From assembly GCA_015065085.1 (NCBI GenBank), contig SVQW01000004.1, forward strand, positions 62,001 to 126,000: a stretch of 64,000 nucleotides of DNA, written 5' to 3'. A program made the position numbers and the translations under genes. The stretch is from Oscillospiraceae bacterium (lineage in GTDB: Bacteria > Bacillota > Clostridia > Oscillospirales > SIG627). Under the pieces are notes generated by a model that was not told where the DNA came from, ran no database searches, and worked only from the letters and a program-made list of their open reading frames with translations. Of the stretch, positions 25,619 to 34,442 are shown piece after piece (positions within the stretch are counted from its first letter, which is position 1; each line of letters opens with the position of its first letter).

Positions 25619-27638
25619 TTTTCTTTTCTCCGTTTCTGTTTGCAACAATTTTATAATACAGCGTTTTTAGCTGTGAACGTTTAAAAGCATCCGGCAGTAC
25701 AACACCCGGCTCATAGGCTTCGGGAATTGCACCGACGGTATAGCCTGACAGCTTATCGGCAAGCACAGCCATTCTTTCAAACAGTGCATCCGTATTTTTA
25801 TCATCACGGAGTGCATTGTAGTACTCAACGCAAAGGAGCATGAATTCATATACGTCCCTGCCGTATATCAAACCTCTTATATCCTCGTCGAGCTTTGAAA
25901 TGACCTGCGGTCCTGCCATCAGCTTTCGCAGTTCGATTGGATTGACTGCATTTGCGATTCCGTCGAACATATCTGTACTAAGCTTTGAAAGCTCTTTTTT
26001 CTTGATTCTGCCAAGTCCGTCAAGTGCCTTTTCGAGTAAACCGAGCGCTCTTTTTCCGTCCTGCTCCTCTATGCCGTCCAGATGGGTTCCTTTGCCGACA
26101 TTTCCGTCAGGCTTTTTACCATCCCAGCCTATAAGACGGGTAAGTATGGTATTTCCCCACCCGCGCCAGGAATAGACGGTTTCGCTTGCACTTTCCACCA
26201 TTTCGTAACACTTTTTCGCCTCAGCCGCATTATCACCGAACAAATCGGAAAAATATTTATCAACCTGCGCATCTACATTACAATCAACATTTCTTGTGAT
26301 TGCGGCATACAGATACTGCGTCAGCGTACGTACACCCCATTCAGCCATGGGGACGTGCATGTAGATGTTAGCTTTAACACCGCTTCTGATGTAATATTTC
26401 AAATCATTTTTAAGTCTTTTTGTGAAAAGAAGTGGCAGATCCTCATGCTTGGAAACGTTATAATATTCATTGACCTCTACATCAATGCCCGTTTTCAGCC
26501 ATCCCTCGAGTGCACGCTTATAGCCTGCATTGCGGCCACAGCTTTCATCATCAAAGTCATGGGCGTAACATCTGAGTATGGGGGAATATATAAGGAAATC
26601 GCCTGCATCAATAAGATTCTGCGGCACAGGATTACGCGGTGGCTGCATACTGTCCGTACCCTCATATGCACTTACCTTGAGTTTAACCTTTCTTTTAAGC
26701 TCCCCGCTTTCATACGCACGGTTTATGCTGTCACGTACAGCAGAAGCGTAGTACAACGTCATATCGGCACCGTTGCCTAATGCTCTGCATTTTTCACAGT
26801 TACAGCTTGCCCCCCAGGTATCAAAGCCTGCCATCTCACAGGCATCCGCGTCCTTCCACTCATTTTTTAGTTTGTCGACAAAGATTTTTCCCAGTTCCTC
26901 AAGCAATCCCTCGTTTGTAGCACAAAACTGGACGTGCTGTGCATTTTTGTAAGTTATCTCGCCGTCCCTTTTGCCATACCAATCTTTATGTGCCTCAAGA
27001 TATGTTCTTCCGTCAGCGGTTATATTGTAGGGGTTAAGCATATCTGTAAATACATGTCCGCCGTTCTGGAATACAAAGCCCAGCTTTTGCTGAAGCTTTT
27101 TGGAATTCGCATGGCAAAGATGTGTGTTAAGGCGATTGTGCGCCATCCACATAATAAACTTTACAGATTCCTTTGAAAGCTGTTCAAAATGAAAACCTCT
27201 GCCGTTGGGCATGTCGTACTTATAGTGCCTGCACTCAGGGAATACAAATCCGGTGCTTTCGGGAATATAGGTTTCATCCTGCGAATACCATCTTATCCCC
27301 TGAGCTTCCAAAAGCTCATATGCCGCATAAAGTGTTCCGATGCGTCCGTTGCCGACAAGGCATATATCGTTGCCGTCGCGGGTGATATCAAATTCTTCAC
27401 CGCTCATACCGTTTTCACTCAGGATTATGTTTATTCCGTTGCCTTTTTTATTGGTGACATTCACCTCATATCCCATTTGCCCCAGATGATTGCACAATTC
27501 TTCGGCGGCAAAGCACACGGTGCATCTCGCGGCACAAAAAGCATCATTCTCGAAATCCACATTTCTTTCGTCATGTGCCCATAATTTATAAAATTTGTCC
27601 CCGTTTTCGTAGTGGATTATTATATTTATTCTCATCAT
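25611..27638 (-). CDS. DUF4838 protein, alpha-glucuronidase-like N-terminus
   Basis: Soluble protein of 675 residues with no signal peptide. Residues about 35-125 have the fold seen at the start of GH67 alpha-glucuronidases and related enzymes (AAEELCNHLGQMGYEV, then LVGNGRIGTLYAAYELLEAQGIRWYSQDE). The middle region matches what I know as DUF4838 (PF16126), including GFDTWGASCNCEKCRALGN with three cysteines and a conserved YSPILRCYAHD. The C-terminal 200 residues are helical. DUF4838 genes lie in polysaccharide-use loci in many gut bacteria; the activity is not established. The gene lies between TIM-barrel paralogs 2 and 1, nine bases after one and overlapping the other by eight, so they are co-expressed. 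Confidence 0.78.
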   Translation of the reverse strand: MMRINIIIHYENGDKFYKLWAHDERNVDFENDAFCAARCTVCFAAEELCNHLGQMGYEVNVTNKKGNGINIILSENGMSGEEFDITRDGNDICLVGNGRIGTLYAAYELLEAQGIRWYSQDETYIPESTGFVFPECRHYKYDMPNGRGFHFEQLSKESVKFIMWMAHNRLNTHLCHANSKKLQQKLGFVFQNGGHVFTDMLNPYNITADGRTYLEAHKDWYGKRDGEITYKNAQHVQFCATNEGLLEELGKIFVDKLKNEWKDADACEMAGFDTWGASCNCEKCRALGNGADMTLYYASAVRDSINRAYESGELKRKVKLKVSAYEGTDSMQPPRNPVPQNLIDAGDFLIYSPILRCYAHDFDDESCGRNAGYKRALEGWLKTGIDVEVNEYYNVSKHEDLPLLFTKRLKNDLKYYIRSGVKANIYMHVPMAEWGVRTLTQYLYAAITRNVDCNVDAQVDKYFSDLFGDNAAEAKKCYEMVESASETVYSWRGWGNTILTRLIGWDGKKPDGNVGKGTHLDGIEEQDGKRALGLLEKALDGLGRIKKKELSKLSTDMFDGIANAVNPIELRKLMAGPQVISKLDEDIRGLIYGRDVYEFMLLCVEYYNALRDDKNTDALFERMAVLADKLSGYTVGAIPEAYEPGVVLPDAFKRSQLKTLYYKIVANRNGEKKNG

Positions 27639-27647
27639 AATATGCCT

Positions 27648-28931
27648 TTAATCCACTGTTACAAACACACCGTCGCCCTGAACAAGGGTAAACTCATAAA
27701 ATCCGTCAACACCGGGTGTGCGCTTTTCGGGGACTCCGTCGTAATACACGGTTACATCGCCGTCAATTTTTGCTTTTATAACAGACGTTTCGGGGTTCTG
27801 CATATCCTGCATATTAACAAGAGTGAATGCTGTGCCCTTTCCCTCCTTCTTTTCAAAACAACCAACCAGAAGAGGTGTATTACACTGAATATAGGTTATT
27901 GTATCAAAGCTCTTCAGCGGCTCATGCATCTCAAGATAAGGAGTAGTTTCGGGAGAGGAATTTACGTTAAACGCACCGATATTTTTGTATGTAACAAAAA
28001 CATCGGAAAGCTTGTGCAGACCATTGCAGGCACGCTTGGAAGCAAAATAGAGCTTGGTCTTGTCGCCGCGCACATCAAAAGAACAGCCTGTCTTGGCACC
28101 GTTGGGGGCAAAGGTATAATAAAGAATATTCTTTACGCCGAAAGACAGCATAGTATATATCTGCCAGCGCAGATCTGCCTCATCAGGGTCGCGCACACTT
28201 CTGCTCCAGGAGCAGGTCTGAATATAACACCAGAAGTCGCGTCCTGTCTCGCGGCAGGTTTTTGCCACTATTTCAATGTTTTTCACATAATCCTTATAAG
28301 TGGTCTTCACAAACTCCGCAGGAAACATTTCGGGACATGACGGATCGGGCTTTCGGTGACAAGGGTAAATATCTACGCAAATGTAGTCAGTCTTTACCTT
28401 TTGAACATATTCATCGAGATACTGCTGATAGTCGGTGGTGGGGGTTTCAAAGTACTCGATAGGTGCCTTCCACGCACCGCCGGTAAGCTGTGCGGAGTTA
28501 GCGTACATTGGAAGAAGATTTACGTATGCCTTTTTGCCGGGGAACATTTTTTCAAATCTTTCAACTTCCTGTCCTATAACGTCAAAGTGTTCTGTTCCGG
28601 GCTCATCAACAAACAGGAAATAAGTAAACGCAGGCTCGTCCTTGAACCATACCTCGTCGGCGGCTTCTGCATTGAAATATCCCGCTTTGTTATAATACTT
28701 CTTAAGAGATTCCTGGTGAACGCATGCTTCAATGCCGTACTTTGCCAGCCATTTGAAGACATCGCCGCGGATTTCTTCTTTTATACCGTCTACCACAAGT
28801 ATTGCATAGTCTATACCTGCTTCCGCCACAGCCTTGATGTGCTCTTCATCAAAATGAAGAGTAGGTGTCCAGGCACCTATGCGGATACGGTCTTTTTTCA
28901 GCAGTTCAACTGCGGTTTTTTCTCCGGACAT
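27648..28931 (-). CDS. TIM-barrel hydrolase-like protein, paralog 2
   Basis: 427 residues, no signal peptide, same architecture as its neighbours: VDEPGTEHF, YVNLLPMYANSAQL, DYICVDIYPC, CYIQTCSW and the C-terminal beta domain ending GDGVFVTVD. It is closest to paralog 3, from which it is separated by 13 bases; the pair is probably a tandem duplication. It differs in the segment after the second strand (VVDGIKEEIRGDV) and lacks the hydrophobic LNLDIIPEE of paralog 3, which may mean another substrate. Strong site GAAAGGAG before the ATG. Second gene of the operon. Confidence 0.72.
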   Translation of the reverse strand: MSGEKTAVELLKKDRIRIGAWTPTLHFDEEHIKAVAEAGIDYAILVVDGIKEEIRGDVFKWLAKYGIEACVHQESLKKYYNKAGYFNAEAADEVWFKDEPAFTYFLFVDEPGTEHFDVIGQEVERFEKMFPGKKAYVNLLPMYANSAQLTGGAWKAPIEYFETPTTDYQQYLDEYVQKVKTDYICVDIYPCHRKPDPSCPEMFPAEFVKTTYKDYVKNIEIVAKTCRETGRDFWCYIQTCSWSRSVRDPDEADLRWQIYTMLSFGVKNILYYTFAPNGAKTGCSFDVRGDKTKLYFASKRACNGLHKLSDVFVTYKNIGAFNVNSSPETTPYLEMHEPLKSFDTITYIQCNTPLLVGCFEKKEGKGTAFTLVNMQDMQNPETSVIKAKIDGDVTVYYDGVPEKRTPGVDGFYEFTLVQGDGVFVTVD

Positions 28932-28944
28932 TATTATTCTCCTT

Positions 28945-30231
28945 TCAATCCACTGTTACAAATATACCGTCGCCCTGAACAAGGGTGAATTCATACCAGC
29001 CGTCGCATGAGGTACATTTTGTGGGTACACCGTCACGGTACATGGTGACATTTCCGTTAATTTTGGCTTTTACGCTTGCGGTTTTGGGGTTCTGCCAATC
29101 CTGCATATTAACAAGAGTAAACGCGCTTCCGCTACCCTCTTTCTTTTCAAAACAGCCCACAAGAAGAGGTGTTTCGCACTTGATTTCGGAAATTGCTTTG
29201 AAATCAGATGCGGGATAAGGATTTTCCATTTCAAGATAAGGAGTTGTCTCGGGGGTGGAATTCAAATTGAATGCACCCAGGTTCTTGTACTGCACATAGA
29301 CATCGGAAAGCTTTTTAAGACCGTTGCACAAACGCTGGGATGCAAAATAGAGCTTTGTCTTTTCTCCGCGCACATTCAATACACATCCGCTGTGAGAGGT
29401 ACGGGTAGCAAAGATATAATACAGCAGTGTTTTTGCGCCGTATGAAAGCATGGTATATGCCTGCCAGCGAAGCTCGGCGCCGTCGGGCTCGCGTATACCT
29501 CTGCTCCAGCTGCAAGTCTGTATGCATACCCAGAAATCACGGTTGGATGCGCGGCATACATCTGCAACTATTTCTATACTTCTGACATACTTGGGGTATG
29601 TGGTTTTTATGTACTCGGCAGGAAACTTTTCGGGGCACGCCGGATCGGGTGCTTTGCGGCAGGGATATATATCGGTACAGATATAGTCGGTATCTATTTT
29701 TTCAACATACTCATCAAGATACTGCTGAAAATCGGTAGAAGGCTGTTCATAATATTCAATAGGCGCCTTCCATGCACCGCCGGTAAGCTGTGCGGAATTT
29801 GCATACATAGGAAGGAGATTTATATACGCTCTCTTACCCGGAAAAGCTTTTTTGAAAGCCTCAACCTCTTTCCCAAGCACCTCAAAATGCTCTGTTCCCG
29901 GTTCGTCAACGTATGTATATGCAACAAAAGACGGTTCATCCTTGAAGAACATCTCGTCCTTTTTGTCAAGATCCAGCAAGCCCGCCTTTTCATAGTACTT
30001 CATGAGACTTCCTTTTCTGACAGTAGCCTCTATTCCGTATTTTGCAAGCCATTTGAAAACATCATTTTGCTTTTCCTCGGGAATAATATCAAGGTTAAGC
30101 ACAGCAAAATCAACGCCTGCATCTGCCAGTGCCTTGATGTGTTCTTCGTCCGAATGAACAACAGGTGTATACGCACCAATTCTAATACGATTATCCTTCA
30201 GGGTCTCAACCAATGTCTTTTCCTCAGCCAT
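28945..30231 (-). CDS. TIM-barrel hydrolase-like protein, paralog 3
   Basis: 428 residues, cytosolic, first gene of the four-gene operon. The family landmarks are present: VDEPGTEHF, AYINLLPMYANSAQL, DYICTDIYPC, VCIQTCSW, YGAKTLLYYIFA and the ending GDGIFVTVD. The start is the ATG seven bases after AGGAGAA, not an upstream ATG eight codons earlier that lies inside the leader. A clear promoter with a dyad just after it drives the operon. The three copies plus DUF4838 suggest stepwise breakdown of one branched glycan, or enzymes with split specificities; this is inference. Confidence 0.72.
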   Translation of the reverse strand: MAEEKTLVETLKDNRIRIGAYTPVVHSDEEHIKALADAGVDFAVLNLDIIPEEKQNDVFKWLAKYGIEATVRKGSLMKYYEKAGLLDLDKKDEMFFKDEPSFVAYTYVDEPGTEHFEVLGKEVEAFKKAFPGKRAYINLLPMYANSAQLTGGAWKAPIEYYEQPSTDFQQYLDEYVEKIDTDYICTDIYPCRKAPDPACPEKFPAEYIKTTYPKYVRSIEIVADVCRASNRDFWVCIQTCSWSRGIREPDGAELRWQAYTMLSYGAKTLLYYIFATRTSHSGCVLNVRGEKTKLYFASQRLCNGLKKLSDVYVQYKNLGAFNLNSTPETTPYLEMENPYPASDFKAISEIKCETPLLVGCFEKKEGSGSAFTLVNMQDWQNPKTASVKAKINGNVTMYRDGVPTKCTSCDGWYEFTLVQGDGIFVTVD

Positions 30232-30261
30232 TTTATTGTTCTCCTTTTGATACATTTCATT

Positions 30262-30278
30262 ATTGAGATAAACTCAAT
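30262..30278. promoter_or_regulatory. Operator-like dyad in the TIM-barrel operon leader
   Basis: ATTGAG-ATAAA-CTCAAT, a perfect 6+6 dyad. It starts about 15 bases downstream of the -10 box of the operon, where a bound repressor would block transcription. No regulator gene is adjacent. Confidence 0.5.
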
Positions 30279-30292
30279 ATTATTTCAAGTCA

Positions 30293-30321
30293 ATTCTACC
30301 ATATAAATTATATCAAGTCAA
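30293..30321 (-). promoter_or_regulatory. Promoter of the TIM-barrel/DUF4838 operon
   Basis: Minus strand: TTGACT, 17-base spacer, TAGAAT with an upstream TGG. It lies about 60 bases before the first start codon. Confidence 0.8.
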
Positions 30322-30363
30322 TACTTTACGTGAATTTATCAACAAAAAAGTCAAAAATACAGC

Positions 30364-30397
30364 AAAAAGCACGGCAATGCTTTTTGCATTGTCGTGC
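30364..30397 (-). terminator. Terminator of the SLH protein gene
   Basis: GCACGGCAATGC and GCATTGTCGTGC pair around a five-T loop. On the minus strand the stem is followed by TTTTTGC. It shares the core GGCAATGC...GCATTG with the terminator at 58284. Confidence 0.85.
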
Positions 30398-30411
30398 TGC
30401 TCACATCAATA

Positions 30412-31998
30412 TCAGTTATTCGCGCCGAATTTCACAAAAGAATAATATCCATAGCCCTTTCCGCTTCGGTCTCGATGCCATATGACCGTACGGTCAAGAG
30501 TTTTTTCTACCCAGAATTTTGTAATGGAAGATGTGTTATACAGTATTCTGGCAGTATCGGAACGCTTAAGCGGATAGTCAAATGCTTCGCCGTCATCCAC
30601 GAAGTCCAAGAGACCCAATTCGTATCCCAGATTGTAGTACGCAAGAGGATACCCGCCGCTCGCCTCAACATTCATGTTATGCGTAAAGTCCTTGACTATT
30701 GTTACTATTTTCATTGCCTGCTCTGCGGTAACCGTTTCATCGGGGGAAAATATGCCCGGATCAGTACCGTTGACGGCACCAATTTCCGCCGCCTTATCAA
30801 TATAACCTTTTGCCCAGTGGTCGGCGGTTACATCGCTGAAAACAACCTCTTCGTTCTGTGAGGGCTGTATACCGAGATAGCGAAGGAGTGTCACTGTAAA
30901 CTCGGCACGTGTTATCTCATCATGCGGGCGGAAGGTTCCGTCCGGATAGCCCACAAAAATTCCGGAGGCGGTCATATCGGCAACAGCGTTTTTGTGATGG
31001 GCTGCCACGGATTTTGCATCGGAATATCCGCCGAGTATGACATCATCAAGATTAAAAATATTTACGGTGTACTGAATGGAAGTTTCCTGTCCGTCGGCAG
31101 TTTTTATACCGAACACCGTAACATGTATGCCGTATTCCGAGAACTTTGACCATATCTCCGCATCCTGAGCAAGCGGCTTAAAAATCACGGTGTATGTGTC
31201 GGGATTTACACCGACGTACACGTCATCACTATTATAATAGCTATACTCGCCCTTGCCTGTCAGCTCTATCGTTTTATCGGTCTTAACGTTATCAAGGCGG
31301 ATAACCAACTCTTCAAGCACGGGGACGGAATACTTTTTCGGATCAAGTGTTATGCTCCAGGGAATATTTTCCTTAAGAAGCGTATCGGGGAAATCACCCG
31401 ATGCCGGCCAAGCCACATAGTCGTAATCGTGCACTTCTTCAGCTTCCTTTGTGCTTACGGCAGCATAACCGTCAAAAAAACCGAAGCTTACCGTTTCAAG
31501 TGCGGGAGAAAGAAGAATTGTGCGCGGCAAGACAGTTTGCATATTCCGTGCACGGCTGTTTATCAGTCCGGACACAGAAAGATCAAGTGTGTCAAAGCCA
31601 AATGAGGTAAGAGATTTTTTCAGTGCATTATAGCCTTGTCGGTAAAAATCCTCATTCATATACGGCGGAATGCTTTCAGCGTCCGAAAACACCGCAGCAC
31701 TGTAAAGAAGCGCCGCTTTCTGCATCTCATCATACTGCTCGGCATTATACGAAACCTCGTCGAGTCCTGCAACAAAACGGCAGAAATTAAGATAATTCAC
31801 CCCATCAGCAACAAAGCCGGGCTTGAGTCTTCCGGCTGTCCAGCCCTCGCCGCTTACCGGCTTTTCCTCGTATGGCTGAAGGTCGAAAAACGAGGGCTTT
31901 AACTGCTTCCATTTTTCCGCTATTTCATTTTTATCCGCAGCATAGGCGGTAAAAACCAGCACTGCGCAAAGCAGTACCGATACCAGAATTTTTTTCAT
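30412..31998 (-). CDS. Cell-wall protein with CAP-like N-terminus and three SLH domains
   Basis: Exported protein of 528 residues. The signal peptide ends near residue 20 (VFTAYAA). Residues about 65-190 resemble a CAP domain (LNFCRFVAGLDEVSYN...YDEMQKAALLYSAAV), followed by a beta-sandwich stretch (WPASGDFPD, IPWSITLDP) often found after CAP. The C-terminal third has three S-layer homology repeats, for example FVGYPDGTFRPHDEITRAEF, HWAKGYIDKAAEIGAVNG and a weaker third copy. SLH domains bind secondary wall polymers, so the protein sits on the cell wall. The ATG eight bases after GAGG is preferred. Divergent from ackA, single gene. Confidence 0.85.
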   Translation of the reverse strand: MKKILVSVLLCAVLVFTAYAADKNEIAEKWKQLKPSFFDLQPYEEKPVSGEGWTAGRLKPGFVADGVNYLNFCRFVAGLDEVSYNAEQYDEMQKAALLYSAAVFSDAESIPPYMNEDFYRQGYNALKKSLTSFGFDTLDLSVSGLINSRARNMQTVLPRTILLSPALETVSFGFFDGYAAVSTKEAEEVHDYDYVAWPASGDFPDTLLKENIPWSITLDPKKYSVPVLEELVIRLDNVKTDKTIELTGKGEYSYYNSDDVYVGVNPDTYTVIFKPLAQDAEIWSKFSEYGIHVTVFGIKTADGQETSIQYTVNIFNLDDVILGGYSDAKSVAAHHKNAVADMTASGIFVGYPDGTFRPHDEITRAEFTVTLLRYLGIQPSQNEEVVFSDVTADHWAKGYIDKAAEIGAVNGTDPGIFSPDETVTAEQAMKIVTIVKDFTHNMNVEASGGYPLAYYNLGYELGLLDFVDDGEAFDYPLKRSDTARILYNTSSITKFWVEKTLDRTVIWHRDRSGKGYGYYSFVKFGANN

Positions 31999-32025
31999 AT
32001 CCATTACCTCTTTTCAGTGTTTCTT

Positions 32026-32054
32026 ATTTTATCACACATTGCAACTTTAATCAA
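32026..32054 (-). promoter_or_regulatory. Promoter of the SLH protein gene
   Basis: Minus strand TTGATT, 17 bases, TAAAAT preceded by TGTGA, 28 bases before the start codon. Confidence 0.7.
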
Positions 32055-32080
32055 CGTTCAAATGTAAATATTCACACGCC

Positions 32081-32109
32081 TTGACAAATCCGCCAAAATA
32101 TTATATAAT
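32081..32109 (+). promoter_or_regulatory. Promoter of ackA
   Basis: Exact TTGACA, 17-base spacer, exact TATAAT, 65 bases before the ackA start. Confidence 0.88.
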
Positions 32110-32174
32110 TTAAAGCTGTAAATGTAGACTGAAAAACAGCGGTTAAGTTCCGCAATAAAGTAAAGAGGTAAAAA

Positions 32175-33371
32175 ATGTTAGTACTTGTTATCAACGCAGG
32201 AAGCTCGTCACTGAAGTATCAACTGTTGGATTCCGAAACCTCCCGTCTCATCGCAAAAGGAAACTGTGAAAGAATCGGTATTGACGGCATTATCACCCAC
32301 AAAATGCCGGGCAAAGACACCTACACAAAAAACATCGATATGCCCAATCACGCACAGGCAACAAAAATACTGGTTCAGACGCTCACCTCCACATGCATAA
32401 AATCCATGAACGAAATAGGTGCGGTGGGGCACAGAATCGTGCACGGCGGTGCATATTTTTCGCAGTCGGTACGTGTGGACGATGAGGTTATAAATAAGCT
32501 TGAAAAATGTCTGGATATTGCCCCTCTGCACACGGCGGCACATCTTATGGGAATACGCGGATGTCTTGAGGTAATGCCCGACACACCTCAGGTATTGGTT
32601 TTCGATACGGCCTTTCATGCCACAATGCCTCCGCACGCCTACACTTACCCCATTCCATCAGCGCTTGCTGAAAAATACAAAATACGGCGCTACGGTTTTC
32701 ACGGCACTTCCCACCGCTATGTAACCGCACAAGCGCTCAAAATGCTTGACAAGCCCGCAGAGGACACAAGAATAATCACTTGCCATCTGGGTAACGGATC
32801 TTCGATTTCCGCTGTAAAAGGCGGTAAAGTAATTGACACCTCAATGGGCTTCACTCCGCTGGACGGTCTTATAATGGGAAGCAGATGCGGAAGCATCGAT
32901 CCCGCCATCGTCACATTCATGTGCGAAAAGCTTAACATGTCCCCTTCCGACATGAACAACTATCTTAACAAAAACTGCGGTCTTATGGGCGTAAGCGAGC
33001 TGTCAAGCGACTGTCGCGACTTAGAAAGTGCCATGCTGGAGGGTAACAAACAGGCGAAGCTGGCAATGAATATACTTGTTTACCAGATTAAAAAGCTTAT
33101 CGGCTCCTACATTGGCGCACTGAACGGTGCTGATGCGGTGGTATTTACCGCGGGAATAGGCGAAAACCGTTCTTTGTTGCGAGAAAAGGTGTGTGAAAAC
33201 ATGGATTTCTTCGGGATAAAGCTTGATAAGGAGCTTAACGCGAAAACGGTTTTACAATCCGATAATGTGGACATATCCGATAAAAATTCTGCCGTAAGAG
33301 TTTTTGTTATACCTACCAACGAAGAGCTTCTCATAGCACAAGACACTGCAAATCTCATCGGTAAAAAATAA
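32175..33371 (+). CDS. ackA: Acetate kinase
   Basis: Makes ATP and acetate from acetyl phosphate, the last energy-yielding step of many fermentations. The 398 residues have all landmarks of the family: NAGSSSLKYQLL at the N-terminus, GHRIVHGG (about 79), FHGTSHRYV (about 176), HLGNGSSI and a late FTAGIGENR. A pta gene is not adjacent. Own consensus promoter and a GAGG site before the ATG. No clear terminator is seen in the 105 bases before the next gene. Confidence 0.97.
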   Translation: MLVLVINAGSSSLKYQLLDSETSRLIAKGNCERIGIDGIITHKMPGKDTYTKNIDMPNHAQATKILVQTLTSTCIKSMNEIGAVGHRIVHGGAYFSQSVRVDDEVINKLEKCLDIAPLHTAAHLMGIRGCLEVMPDTPQVLVFDTAFHATMPPHAYTYPIPSALAEKYKIRRYGFHGTSHRYVTAQALKMLDKPAEDTRIITCHLGNGSSISAVKGGKVIDTSMGFTPLDGLIMGSRCGSIDPAIVTFMCEKLNMSPSDMNNYLNKNCGLMGVSELSSDCRDLESAMLEGNKQAKLAMNILVYQIKKLIGSYIGALNGADAVVFTAGIGENRSLLREKVCENMDFFGIKLDKELNAKTVLQSDNVDISDKNSAVRVFVIPTNEELLIAQDTANLIGKK

Positions 33372-33407
33372 AAAACTGGGCATTTTGCATAAAAATTCAA
33401 AAAGGTA

Positions 33408-33436
33408 TTGATTTTTTTGCCGTTATGTAGTATTAT
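33408..33436 (+). promoter_or_regulatory. Promoter of the amino-acid ABC operon
   Basis: TTGATT, 17 bases, TATTAT, 42 bases before the start of the binding-protein gene. Confidence 0.65.
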
Positions 33437-33477
33437 ATATCGAAACCTAAATATATTTATATGAAAGGATTTTGACT

Positions 33478-34368
33478 ATGAAAACAAAGATTTCAGCGCT
33501 CATACTCGTACTCGCACTCGTTATGTCCTTCGCACTGGTTGCGTGCCAGCCCGAAGCACCCGCTCCTGTTGAGGATCAGCAGAATGTTGACGCAAACGCC
33601 GATGACACTCAGGCTCCCGTTGAGGACAACAAGGAAGCTGTTGAAGGCGACCAGACCCCCGTTGAGGACGAACAGGCTCCTGCAGATACCGCAGAGGATG
33701 ACAATGTTATCATCATGGCTACCAACGCATACTTCAAGCCTTACGAATTCTACGAAGGCGAAAAGATCGTAGGTATTGATGCAGAAATCGCAGAAGCGAT
33801 TGCCGCAAAGCTGGGCAAAACTCTCCAGATCGCAGATATGCAGTTCGACACCATCCTCACTGCAGTTCTTGAAGGCTCTGTTGACTTCGGTATGGCAGGT
33901 ATGACTGTTACCGAAGAAAGACTTGAAAGTGTTAACTTCACCTCCAGCTATGCTTCCGGTGTACAGTCCATCATCGTAAAGGAAGGTTCTCCCATTGCTT
34001 CCGTTGATGATCTCTACGCTGAAGGCGCCGCTTACAAGGTTGGTGTTCAGCTGGGTACCACCGGTGATATCTACTCCACCGACGATTTCGGTGCAGAAAA
34101 TGTTGTACAGTACTCCAACGGTAACGAAGCTGTTCTGGCGCTCGCCGGCGGTTCCGTTGACTGCGTTATCATCGACAACGAGCCTGCAAAGGCACTTGTT
34201 GCCGCAAACGAAGGTCTCGTTATCCTCGAAACCGCTTATGCGGAAGAAGACTATGCTATCTGCGTAGCTAAGGAAAACACCGAGCTTCTCAATGCTCTTA
34301 ACACTGCAATTGATGAGCTTATTGCCGACGGCACCATCGATACCATCGTAGCAAAGTACATCAAATAA
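33478..34368 (+). CDS. Amino-acid ABC transporter substrate-binding lipoprotein
   Basis: Binding protein of 296 residues for a polar amino acid importer. The lipobox (ALVAC) sets the lipid anchor near Cys24. It is followed by an acidic, proline-containing linker of about 45 residues with a loose repeat (APVED, TPVED), probably a flexible wall spacer. The binding fold (SBP_bac_3) begins near residue 75 with ATNAYFKPYEF, then VGIDAEIAEAIA, DFGMAGMTVTEER and GVQLGTTG. It shares the operon with its permease and ATPase. The ATG is eight bases after AAAGGA; an upstream TTG is too close. Ligand unknown. Confidence 0.93.
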   Translation: MKTKISALILVLALVMSFALVACQPEAPAPVEDQQNVDANADDTQAPVEDNKEAVEGDQTPVEDEQAPADTAEDDNVIIMATNAYFKPYEFYEGEKIVGIDAEIAEAIAAKLGKTLQIADMQFDTILTAVLEGSVDFGMAGMTVTEERLESVNFTSSYASGVQSIIVKEGSPIASVDDLYAEGAAYKVGVQLGTTGDIYSTDDFGAENVVQYSNGNEAVLALAGGSVDCVIIDNEPAKALVAANEGLVILETAYAEEDYAICVAKENTELLNALNTAIDELIADGTIDTIVAKYIK

Positions 34369-34393
34369 TAGGTTTCAAAATTTAATAACTGGT

Positions 34394-34420
34394 GAACGGG
34401 AAAGCTAGCCTTTCCCGTTC
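34394..34420 (+). promoter_or_regulatory. Intercistronic hairpin between binding protein and permease
   Basis: GAACGGGAAAG and CTTTCCCGTTC pair around CTAGC, with no following T run. Such hairpins often protect the upstream message, giving more binding protein than permease. That role is inferred. Confidence 0.6.
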
Positions 34421-34442
34421 GCAACATATGGAGAAGTTCAAA

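Noticed and set aside
24341..30231. Calling the paralogous operon a recent amplification by a mobile element
   Set aside because: No transposase, terminal repeats or target duplications are visible, and the copies have diverged from each other.
33535..33700. Repeat region of PVED/APVED units as a genuine DNA repeat
   Set aside because: It is a short, imperfect acidic linker after the lipobox, usual in lipoproteins; the DNA copies are not exact.
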